From Candidatus Cloacimonadota bacterium (lineage in GTDB: Bacteria; Cloacimonadota; Cloacimonadia; Cloacimonadales; TCS61): a stretch of 64,000 nucleotides of DNA. The notes under the pieces were generated by a model. That model searched no databases. It was not told the DNA's origin and was given only the letters and a program-made list of their open reading frames with translations. Positions 46,520-53,493 of this stretch are shown one piece after another. The first letter of the stretch is position 1. The number at the start of each line of letters is the position of its first letter. The DNA is taken from NCBI GenBank assembly GCA_030600585.1, contig JAUVLU010000005.1, positions 1 to 64,000 of the forward strand, read 5' to 3'. A program made the position numbers and the translations under genes.

Positions 46520-47515
46520 TTAATTTGTTATTAGATTTTTACTTTTGGGATTTGTAATATATTTACAGATGTATGTGATTTTTTGAGCATTATCCGAAAA
46601 CTTACCTTTGAAAGCATGTTCAGCAAGAAAGGCATCTTCAAAAGTTATAAGATTAAACACTCTTACTTCGCTATTATAATCTCCCCAGTTTGTTGAGTAA
46701 ATCATTTTATCATTTGAAAAATCAGGATATTCACCATTAACGATATTTTCAACATTTCCATTATTAATCTTTATCCTATATATAAAAGAATCTGTTTTGA
46801 AAATATACTGACTATTATACCAATCTAATTTACCACCCCAGGTTAAACTAGTGATTATCTGCTCAATATCAGTTATGATATTGAATTTATAAATACCGTT
46901 TTCAATTATATCTCCTGTTTTCGAATAATATATTTCTGTATTGTCAATTCCAAATATTGGGGAAATTAAACTAATATCTTGTTGCGTATATACAATTGTT
47001 TCAACTTCTTGTTCTATTAATGAATATTTGCAGATCGAAATTAACGAGTTTTCAGAAATTTTTAAGAAGATAATATTGTTATTTTTATAATCAATGTAGG
47101 ATTCGTGATAGTCCTCTGATTGTGTTATATTTTCATAAACATTATCGATTAAATCAATTTGATAAACATCTGCATTGGCCATTCTTTCTTGGTATGCTTC
47201 AAAAAAGCAAAATTGACCATTATCAGATATTATTGGTCTTGCATAATAAAGATCCAATTCTCCACTTATCTTAACATTCTCTGTTCCATCCTCATTCACT
47301 GTATAAAGACTGTTATCAGCAAAATAAAGCAGTTTGTTTGAATTTGGGATAAACTGTACGTTATCACAATTATCCACATCAATCACTTTTTGTTTGTTAC
47401 TACCATCCGCATTCATAATGTATATAGCACCCTGATATTCGGGATTATGTTCATAATCGTTATCATTACAAGCTATCAAAATCAATAGCATTAATATTAT
47501 GATTATATTTTTCAT
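46520..47515 (-). CDS. Surface beta-propeller lipoprotein (TolB/PD40-like), unit 1
   Basis: 331 residues; first gene of the cluster. Clear lipoprotein signal (MKNIIIILMLLILIACND, lipobox LIAC, Cys16). Conserved front (GAIYIMNADGSNKQKVIDVDNCDNVQFIPNSNKLLYFADNSLYTVNEDG), unit-specific middle (YYARPIISDNGQFCFFEAY, VYQIDLIDNVYENITQ), shared tail (YITNPKSKNLITN). The 360-bp region upstream holds the probable promoter for the six-gene cluster. Confidence 0.78.
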   Translation of the reverse strand: MKNIIIILMLLILIACNDNDYEHNPEYQGAIYIMNADGSNKQKVIDVDNCDNVQFIPNSNKLLYFADNSLYTVNEDGTENVKISGELDLYYARPIISDNGQFCFFEAYQERMANADVYQIDLIDNVYENITQSEDYHESYIDYKNNNIIFLKISENSLISICKYSLIEQEVETIVYTQQDISLISPIFGIDNTEIYYSKTGDIIENGIYKFNIITDIEQIITSLTWGGKLDWYNSQYIFKTDSFIYRIKINNGNVENIVNGEYPDFSNDKMIYSTNWGDYNSEVRVFNLITFEDAFLAEHAFKGKFSDNAQKITYICKYITNPKSKNLITN

Positions 47516-47874
47516 TTTTACCTCTTAATTTTTAGATTTCATTACATTATTAAATAAAAGCTCTCTTATTCCACTTTTTCTAAATTCACTTTCTTTTTCA
47601 TCCTCTCTAATCTCTCAGAGAGTATTTATCCGAATAAACTTATTTTTACCAATGTAGAATATGTTATTCGATTTATATACTCTACTTCCTAAAATTGCTA
47701 AGTTGTTTTTTTCTGTAAAGATTAAAATTGTATTTTTATAGTTGGATTGAAACATAATAACTGTGGAGTTAATAAACTGGAAAGAATATATCTCTTAAAA
47801 TCATTCTCAATAAAATGCTTGCCATATAAAAGAAGATAATTAAAAAACTCACATGTTTTTATTGGTAAAAAAGT
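47516..47874. promoter_or_regulatory. Divergent intergenic region between the propeller/beta-helix cluster and uvrB
   Basis: No gene. It must carry promoters for both directions because both neighbours start here. A small hairpin CTCTCTAATCTCTCAGAGAG lies at about 47602-47621. No SOS (LexA) box could be recognised in front of uvrB. Confidence 0.4.
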
Positions 47875-49869
47875 ATGAATAAATTTAAGTTAATATCAAA
47901 TTATCAGCCAAGAGGTGATCAACCTCAGGCAATCTCCGCCTTAGTTGACGGCATTGAAAATAATGAAAGATTTCAGACATTGCTCGGTGTAACCGGTTCC
48001 GGAAAAACTTTTACAATAGCCAATGTAATAAAAGAAGTAAATAAACCTACACTGGTAATTTCCCATAATAAAACTCTGGCAGCTCAATTATATGGTGAAT
48101 TCAAACAGCTTTTCCCCGAAAATGCAGTTGAGTTTTTTATAAGTTATTACGATTATTATCAGCCGGAAGCTTACATACCCGGTCAGGATGTGTATATAGA
48201 AAAAGACTCGGATATCAATAGTCAGATCGAGAAACTGCGGCTGCGTGCGACCATGAGTTTAATGGAACGGCGGGATGTGATCATTGTGGCAAGTGTGTCA
48301 TGTATATATGGATTGGGAACTCCGCAGAATTACCGTGATGCTCTCATTCGGATTAAGGTCGGAGATACAATTGATAGAGATGAGCTGCTTAAAAAACTGA
48401 TAGAAATTCATTACGGTAGGAACGACATGGCGTTTGAACGTGGTGCTTTCAGAGTACGGGGAGATATTGTCGATATTTATCCTGCCTATCTGGAAAATTC
48501 CATTCGGATAGAATTCTTTGGTGATGAGATAGAAAATATATCACGGATAAATCCTTTGAATAATAGGATTCTGGAAGAAGTTGAAGAGTATCCAATTTAT
48601 CCTGCGAATCATTTTATTATTTCTAAAGATACACTGAAAACAGCTATCGAGCAGATAAAAGAAGAACTCAAAAATAGGATCAAATATTTTGAAAAAGAGG
48701 GAAAACTTCTAGAAGCGCAACGGATAGAACAACGGGTTAATTTTGATATTGAAATGCTTAATGAACTTGGATTTTGTTCCGGTATCGAGAATTATTCACG
48801 TCATCTTACCGGTGGGAAAAAAGGAGAGCCTCCATACTGTTTGTTAAATTATTTCCCAGATGACTTTCTTATGATCATCGATGAATCACATGCTTCAATT
48901 CCACAAATTCACGGGATGTTTGGTGGTGATTATACACGTAAGAAAAATCTAATTGATTACGGTTTCAGGCTTCCTTCCGCTTTTGATAATCGTCCCTTGA
49001 AATTTGATGAATTTGAGAATAAAATAAATCAGGTTATTTTTCTATCTGCAACTCCGGCAGATTATGAACTGGAAAAAACCGAAGGTGTCTTTGTAGAACA
49101 GGTTATCCGCCCAACCGGATTGATGGATCCGATCATCGAAATTAAGCCGATAGAAACACAGGTTGATGATCTTATAAAAGAGATAAATGGACGAACTGCA
49201 AAAAAAGAAAAAGTATTAGTTACAACTTTAACCAAACGGATGGCAGAAGATTTGAGTGAATATTTAAGCAAGGCGGGAATCAGAACCAGATATCTGCATA
49301 GCGAGATCGGCACAATGGAACGATCCCAGATAATTAGGGAATTACGTCTCGATGAATTCGATGTTCTGGTTGGTATCAATCTTTTGCGTGAAGGTTTGGA
49401 TCTGCCGGAGGTATCATTGGTTGCCATTCTCGATGCCGATAAAGTAGGTTTTTTACGCTCGGCAAGATCGCTCATCCAAACTGCCGGAAGAGCTTCCAGA
49501 AACACAAATGGAAAGGTGATTTTCTATGCTGAGAAAATATCCTCAGCTATGCAGACAGCTATCTCTGAAACAAATCGCAGAAGAACCAAACAGAAAAAAT
49601 ATAATTTAGATAATAATATTACTCCGCAAACTATTAAGAAAAATATAGATGACATAATGACCTCTACAAGTGTTGCTGACGGTTATAAGAAATCTGATAA
49701 AAAAGATAAAAGAACAGATAAGGATAAGTTCAAAGAATATTTAGAGTTAGACTCAATAGAAAGTATTCTGGAATTATTGGAAAAAGAGATGAATGAAGCA
49801 TCGGAAAATCTGAATTTTGAGAAAGCTGCCGAACTCAGAGACAGGATATTTGAGCTTAAAGAACTTTAG
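47875..49869 (+). CDS. uvrB: Excinuclease ABC subunit B (UvrB)
   Basis: Damage-verification helicase of nucleotide excision repair. 664 residues, normal length. Landmarks: Walker [11 protein letters not shown] (about 39-48), the beta-hairpin [19 protein letters not shown]-type [13 protein letters not shown], the late motifs [27 protein letters not shown] and QTAGRASRN, and the C-terminal UVR motif ([24 protein letters not shown]) that binds UvrA/UvrC. The gene is alone on the plus strand. Confidence 0.98.
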   Translation: MNKFKLISNYQPRGDQPQAISALVDGIENNERFQTLLGVTGSGKTFTIANVIKEVNKPTLVISHNKTLAAQLYGEFKQLFPENAVEFFISYYDYYQPEAYIPGQDVYIEKDSDINSQIEKLRLRATMSLMERRDVIIVASVSCIYGLGTPQNYRDALIRIKVGDTIDRDELLKKLIEIHYGRNDMAFERGAFRVRGDIVDIYPAYLENSIRIEFFGDEIENISRINPLNNRILEEVEEYPIYPANHFIISKDTLKTAIEQIKEELKNRIKYFEKEGKLLEAQRIEQRVNFDIEMLNELGFCSGIENYSRHLTGGKKGEPPYCLLNYFPDDFLMIIDESHASIPQIHGMFGGDYTRKKNLIDYGFRLPSAFDNRPLKFDEFENKINQVIFLSATPADYELEKTEGVFVEQVIRPTGLMDPIIEIKPIETQVDDLIKEINGRTAKKEKVLVTTLTKRMAEDLSEYLSKAGIRTRYLHSEIGTMERSQIIRELRLDEFDVLVGINLLREGLDLPEVSLVAILDADKVGFLRSARSLIQTAGRASRNTNGKVIFYAEKISSAMQTAISETNRRRTKQKKYNLDNNITPQTIKKNIDDIMTSTSVADGYKKSDKKDKRTDKDKFKEYLELDSIESILELLEKEMNEASENLNFEKAAELRDRIFELKEL

Positions 49870-49985
49870 CTAAATATCGAAGGATAATGAGAAATAATAA
49901 ATTTCATCGAAATTTCATTCTCGTTCCAAGCTGCGCATCAGTGCAAGTCCGAAAATGAATGGGTTTTTGTTTGACATAGTAATAA

Positions 49986-50030
49986 TGTCTTCCTGAGTGC
50001 CGCCTTAGCGGAGTATCGAAGGATGCAAGA
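49986..50030. repeat. GTC(A/T)TCCTGAG-type dispersed element
   Basis: GTCTTCCTGAGTGCCGCC ... GCGGAGTATCGAAGGATGC with a small CCGC-CTTA-GCGG hairpin; a relative of the GTCATCCTGA elements at 5734-5760 and 23621-23660. Sits in the 188-bp gap between uvrB and the fumarase gene. Confidence 0.4.
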
Positions 50031-50057
50031 AATAAAAAATGTTAACAAGGTGGTTCT

Positions 50058-50903
50058 ATGCGGGAAATAAATGTAAAAGATCTGATCCCGATTGTAAAAA
50101 AACTCTGCATCGATGCCAATTATTACATTGGTAAAGATGTAATTTCCAAAATTAAAGAATTCAAAGAAAAAGAAGAATCTCCCACAGCAAAAAGTGTATT
50201 AGATATTTTACTGGAAAATTACGAATTGGCTGCTGAAGAGCAAATGCCGATCTGTCAGGATACGGGAATTGCAGTTTGTTTTGTAGAAGTGGGACAAGAT
50301 GTTCACATCGTGGGTGGAGATTTTACCGAAGCGATAAACGAAGGTGTGCGGCAAGGCTACAAAGACGGCTATCTGCGTAAGTCGATGGTTGACGATCCGA
50401 TAATAGACAGAATCAACACAAAAGATAATACACCGGCTATTATTTATACGGATATTGTGCCCGGCGATAAGATCAAGATCACGATCGCACCTAAAGGCGG
50501 AGGCAGTGAAAATATGAGTGAAGTTAAGATGATGAAAGCTGCCGATGGTATCGAGGGTGTTATTGAATTTGTGGTTGATCGTGTAAAACGTTCAGGTGGA
50601 AACCCCTGTCCTCCGATAATTGTTGGAGTAGGCTTAGGCGGGGATTTTGAGCAGAGTGCGCTGTTGGCAAAGAAATCTCTCTTGCGTTCACTCACAGAAA
50701 AAAATCCTGATCCCAAATGGGCAAAAATCGAAGAAGAAATATTAGAAAAGATAAATAATCTGGGGATCGGTCCTCAAGGACTCGGCGGCAGAACAACAGC
50801 TTTGACTGTTCATATTCTTTCCAAACCGTGTCATATTGCTTCCATGCCGGTTGCCGTGAATATTCAATGTCATGCTGCGCGTCATAAAAGTGCTGTGATT
50901 TAG
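50058..50903 (+). CDS. Fumarate hydratase class I, alpha subunit (Fe-S, two-subunit type)
   Basis: N-terminal half of the oxygen-sensitive [4Fe-4S] fumarase (TtdA/FumA-N family), interconverting fumarate and malate. 281 residues. The three cluster Cys are visible in MPICQDTG (Cys66), GGNPCPPI (about 184) and NIQCHAARH (about 271). Other marks are ITIAPKGGGSENMSEVKM and GLGGRTTALTVHI. Related tartrate dehydratases look alike, but the beta subunit next door and the malic-enzyme remnant favour fumarase. The last 20 bases of coding sequence are duplicated at 51116. Confidence 0.93.
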   Translation: MREINVKDLIPIVKKLCIDANYYIGKDVISKIKEFKEKEESPTAKSVLDILLENYELAAEEQMPICQDTGIAVCFVEVGQDVHIVGGDFTEAINEGVRQGYKDGYLRKSMVDDPIIDRINTKDNTPAIIYTDIVPGDKIKITIAPKGGGSENMSEVKMMKAADGIEGVIEFVVDRVKRSGGNPCPPIIVGVGLGGDFEQSALLAKKSLLRSLTEKNPDPKWAKIEEEILEKINNLGIGPQGLGGRTTALTVHILSKPCHIASMPVAVNIQCHAARHKSAVI

Positions 50904-51233
50904 AATGGCTCACGGATATACACAGATGGGCACGGATAGAAAGTAGTAACGTGACAGATACAAAAAAGAAGAATAAACTGGATCAACAAGATTAACTGGG
51001 CAAAAAAATTAATGAAAAATAACTTTCGTAAAATTTGGATTTGGTAAGTTGAAGATTGGAACATAGTGTCGTTTCTTTTTTCAACAAAATCCTGTTGATC
51101 ATGTTAATCCCGTCAATAAAAGTGCTGTGATTTAGAATGGCTCACAGATACACACAGATGGGCACGGATAAAAAATAGTAGTAAAATTAATATGAATAAA
51201 TTTGAATCTGTGTTTTCCGTGTTAATCCGTGAG
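50884..51233. repeat. Insertion-like spacer between the fumarase subunits: 55-bp direct repeat inside nested inverted repeats
   Basis: 50884-50938 (ending of the alpha-subunit gene plus CTCACGGATATACACAGATGGG...) recurs at 51116-51170 with 2 mismatches in 55. CTCACGGATATACACAGAT (50909-50927) is mirrored by ATCTGTG...ATCCGTGAG (51206-51233), and CTGGATCAACAAGATTAACT (50978-50997) is mirrored by the GTTGATCATGTTAATCC phrase at 51094-51110. No gene in the 347 bp. Confidence 0.7.
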
Positions 51234-51250
51234 CAAATAAGGAGAAAATA

Positions 51251-51799
51251 ATGGAAGCATATTTAACTACGCCGATAAAAACCGAAGTTTTGGAAAAGCT
51301 GAAGATCGGAGATCAGGTTTATATTACCGGAACAATTTACACCGGAAGAGATGCTGCTCATAAAAGACTTGTTGAACTTCTAAAAAAAGGAGAAAAATTA
51401 CCTTTTGATATAGAAGGACAAATAATATATTATGTGGGTCCTGCGCCCGCTACTCCCGGAAAACCAATCGGTTCTGCCGGTCCGACTACAAGCTACAGAA
51501 TGGATCCTTATACTCCCGCACTTTTAGATGCAGGGCTTAAAGCGATGATCGGTAAAGGTCCTCGAAATCAGACAGTGATAGATTCAATGATAAAGAACAA
51601 AGCAGTTTATTTCGCTGCGGTAGGCGGTGCAGCCGTTGTGATCGCAAAATCCATAAAAGAGTCAAAAATAATAACATACGAAGATTTGGGACCCGAAGCT
51701 ATCCGAAAAATGAAAGTAGAGAACTTTCCATGTATTGTGGCAAATGATATGTATGGAAATGATATTTACAAAGCTGGTGTAGAGCAGTACAAGAGATAG
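51251..51799 (+). CDS. Fumarate hydratase class I, beta subunit
   Basis: 182 residues, C-terminal (FumA-C/TtdB) half. It has the swivelling-domain motifs VYITGTIYTGRDAAHKRL, IIYYVGPAPATPGKPIGSAGPTTSYRMD, MIGKGPRNQTVIDSMIKNKAVYFAAVGGAA and the C-terminal VENFPCIVANDMYGN. Separated from the alpha subunit by 347 bp of repeat DNA, which is unusual because these genes are normally adjacent. GGAGAAAATA precedes the ATG. Confidence 0.94.
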   Translation: MEAYLTTPIKTEVLEKLKIGDQVYITGTIYTGRDAAHKRLVELLKKGEKLPFDIEGQIIYYVGPAPATPGKPIGSAGPTTSYRMDPYTPALLDAGLKAMIGKGPRNQTVIDSMIKNKAVYFAAVGGAAVVIAKSIKESKIITYEDLGPEAIRKMKVENFPCIVANDMYGNDIYKAGVEQYKR

Positions 51800-51801
51800 T
51801 G

Positions 51802-51873
51802 AACCCCCTTTAATTCGGGGGATAAATTAGCTCCCCTTTATAAGGGGAGAAGCGACAAAGTCGCAGAAGGGTT
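51802..51873. repeat. Multi-hairpin repeat after the fumarase genes (possible terminator)
   Basis: Starts AACCC and ends GGGTT. Inside are CCCCC/GGGGG, a perfect CTCCCCTT-TAT-AAGGGGAG hairpin (51831-51849) and GCGAC-AAA-GTCGC. It starts 3 bp after the beta-subunit stop and is followed by AAATTAATAAATAT, so it may terminate transcription, but its plan matches the dispersed repeat at 195-320. Confidence 0.5.
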
Positions 51874-51911
51874 AAATTAATAATAAATATAAAATATAAA
51901 AGGAAATATTT

Positions 51912-52205
51912 ATGAAAAAGTTGAGAATGGATTTCACGAATTTAGATGAAGTCTTTCCTGAAGATTTTTCGGAGGAACAAATTACCAAAGCCAAAACATT
52001 GTTCCTGAAAAAAATGTCGGAAGATGCTCACAAATTTTATGGTGGAAAGATCCAGACTGTTCCAAAGGCAGGTGTATTTGGTTTTAATTGGTTCAACATC
52101 TGGTACACACCGGGTGTTTCTAAAGAGAACAATAATAAATATTTTTCTGATTTTGTTTTTAGTTTTGAACATATTTTTCTCCTACTTTGTCCCGACGTAG
52201 TTTAG
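51912..52205 (+). pseudogene. Malic enzyme (malate dehydrogenase, decarboxylating), N-terminal fragment
   Basis: The first about 71 residues read as the beginning of an NAD(P)-dependent malic enzyme: HKFYGGKIQTVPKAGVFGFNWF followed by NIWYTPGVSK, where the next family block (STTIR ... LTNRGNLVAVVSDSTRVLGDGD) should follow. Instead the frame runs into ENNNKYFSDFVFS and stops after 97 residues; the remaining about 300-400 residues are gone. GGA precedes the ATG. The break point is near 52125; the following DNA (CTACTTTGTCCCGACGTAGTTTAGCGAAGCCGG) looks like a dispersed repeat. A complete copy probably exists elsewhere in the genome. Confidence 0.75.
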
Positions 52206-52224
52206 CGAAGCCGGATTAATGATC

Positions 52225-53253
52225 TTATTCTTTTGCACCTGAATCTTTAAGTATTGTGATAATTTCATTTGAGTTCGATATATTATCTATATCTATAAAA
52301 CTCAATGAGATTAGTATCACATATGTATCCTCCGGGTATTCAAACCAGATTCTAAGATAAGTTAAATATTGCAAATCAGGTGTAATATTAGAATCCATAA
52401 CAATTTCATAAACGTCCGCTGGTATACGGAAAGTACGCAATCCCTTACTGTTGATATTATATAAATATTGGCTGCCATCCAATGCAAATGAATAATGGAT
52501 ATACGAATTAGTCAAATCGAGCATTCCATTATAGTTCAGATCTTCCGTATCCAATCTGCAATTATGTTCAGTTCCATTAATTTCTGGATATTCTTCAAAT
52601 CCATCAACAATAATTCTATTATTATCAAAATCATCATACTGATCGTCTCCAATCTCTCCAGATGCAATTCTATCCAAACCAATATCTTCACCAGCATCCA
52701 TCAATCCATCCAAATTGATAATACCATCTTCCATATCAGTTATAAAACTTTCTCCCGGACGATAAAAATCTTCACTAATTTTTCCAATGTCAATATGCAT
52801 TATTATTGGTACATCAGGAAATACATCAGCGTTTTCCAGGATTTGACATTCGATATAGTCAATGTCAGATAGATTTATTGGTTCTTCCAGATATTGCATT
52901 AATCCCGACCAACTATTACTTATATAGCCGGGACTAGTAATTGGGCAAGTGGTCAATTTGTTTCGCAAGAGAGAAATATTTTCGTTCATTTCAATATTTG
53001 AAAGAAGAGAATCTTCAAAAACATCGCTCAAAAGAAAATCCTGGGAATTAAAATAATTAATAGATCCTTTTGGTTGATTTGTGTCGAATGGTTTACTGGC
53101 AAAACACCAATGAGGACGATGCGTAAATGGATTAACTTCAAAATCGTGTGGTGATGTAATTTCGCTATTTTCGCAGGATATCAACATGAAGATTACAAAT
53201 AATAATAATGATAATATTCTTTTTTCTTTTGTGTTTGAAAATAGACAATTCAT
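52225..53253 (-). CDS. Lipoprotein with a SprA-like module
   Basis: About 342 residues. The ATG at 53253 is chosen because AAGGAG lies six nt upstream; the ATG at 53268 overlaps that site. Lipoprotein signal with lipobox LISC (LLLFVIFMLISCEN). Residues about 95-330 resemble repeated modules of SprA, the type IX outer-membrane translocon: LEEPINLSDIDYIECQI, DGLMDAGEDIGLDRIASGE, RLDTEDLNYNGMLDLTNSYIHYSFAL, KGLRTFRIPADVYEIV and YLTYLRIWFEYPED. SprA itself is over 2000 residues, so this is a stand-alone module on a lipid anchor. Function unknown; may be part of or mimic the sorting system. Confidence 0.7.
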   Translation of the reverse strand: MNCLFSNTKEKRILSLLLFVIFMLISCENSEITSPHDFEVNPFTHRPHWCFASKPFDTNQPKGSINYFNSQDFLLSDVFEDSLLSNIEMNENISLLRNKLTTCPITSPGYISNSWSGLMQYLEEPINLSDIDYIECQILENADVFPDVPIIMHIDIGKISEDFYRPGESFITDMEDGIINLDGLMDAGEDIGLDRIASGEIGDDQYDDFDNNRIIVDGFEEYPEINGTEHNCRLDTEDLNYNGMLDLTNSYIHYSFALDGSQYLYNINSKGLRTFRIPADVYEIVMDSNITPDLQYLTYLRIWFEYPEDTYVILISLSFIDIDNISNSNEIITILKDSGAKE

Positions 53254-53493
53254 GGATTTCTCCTTCATTCATTTTTATTTTTGCATATTTCTACTTAAGC
53301 AATTTTACTTTATCGAGAGGTCAAGTTAAAATTATACTTGCATGTTTATTATGTAATTTCAAATTGTTAACAGTGTTTCATAATTAATAAAAAAAGAAAA
53401 AGATAATTAGCTATGAACTTCAAAAAGAAACACGAAGATAAAATAGTTTAGCAAAACTTTGCGTTCTTAGTGGCTAAATACTGGAGAATTATT

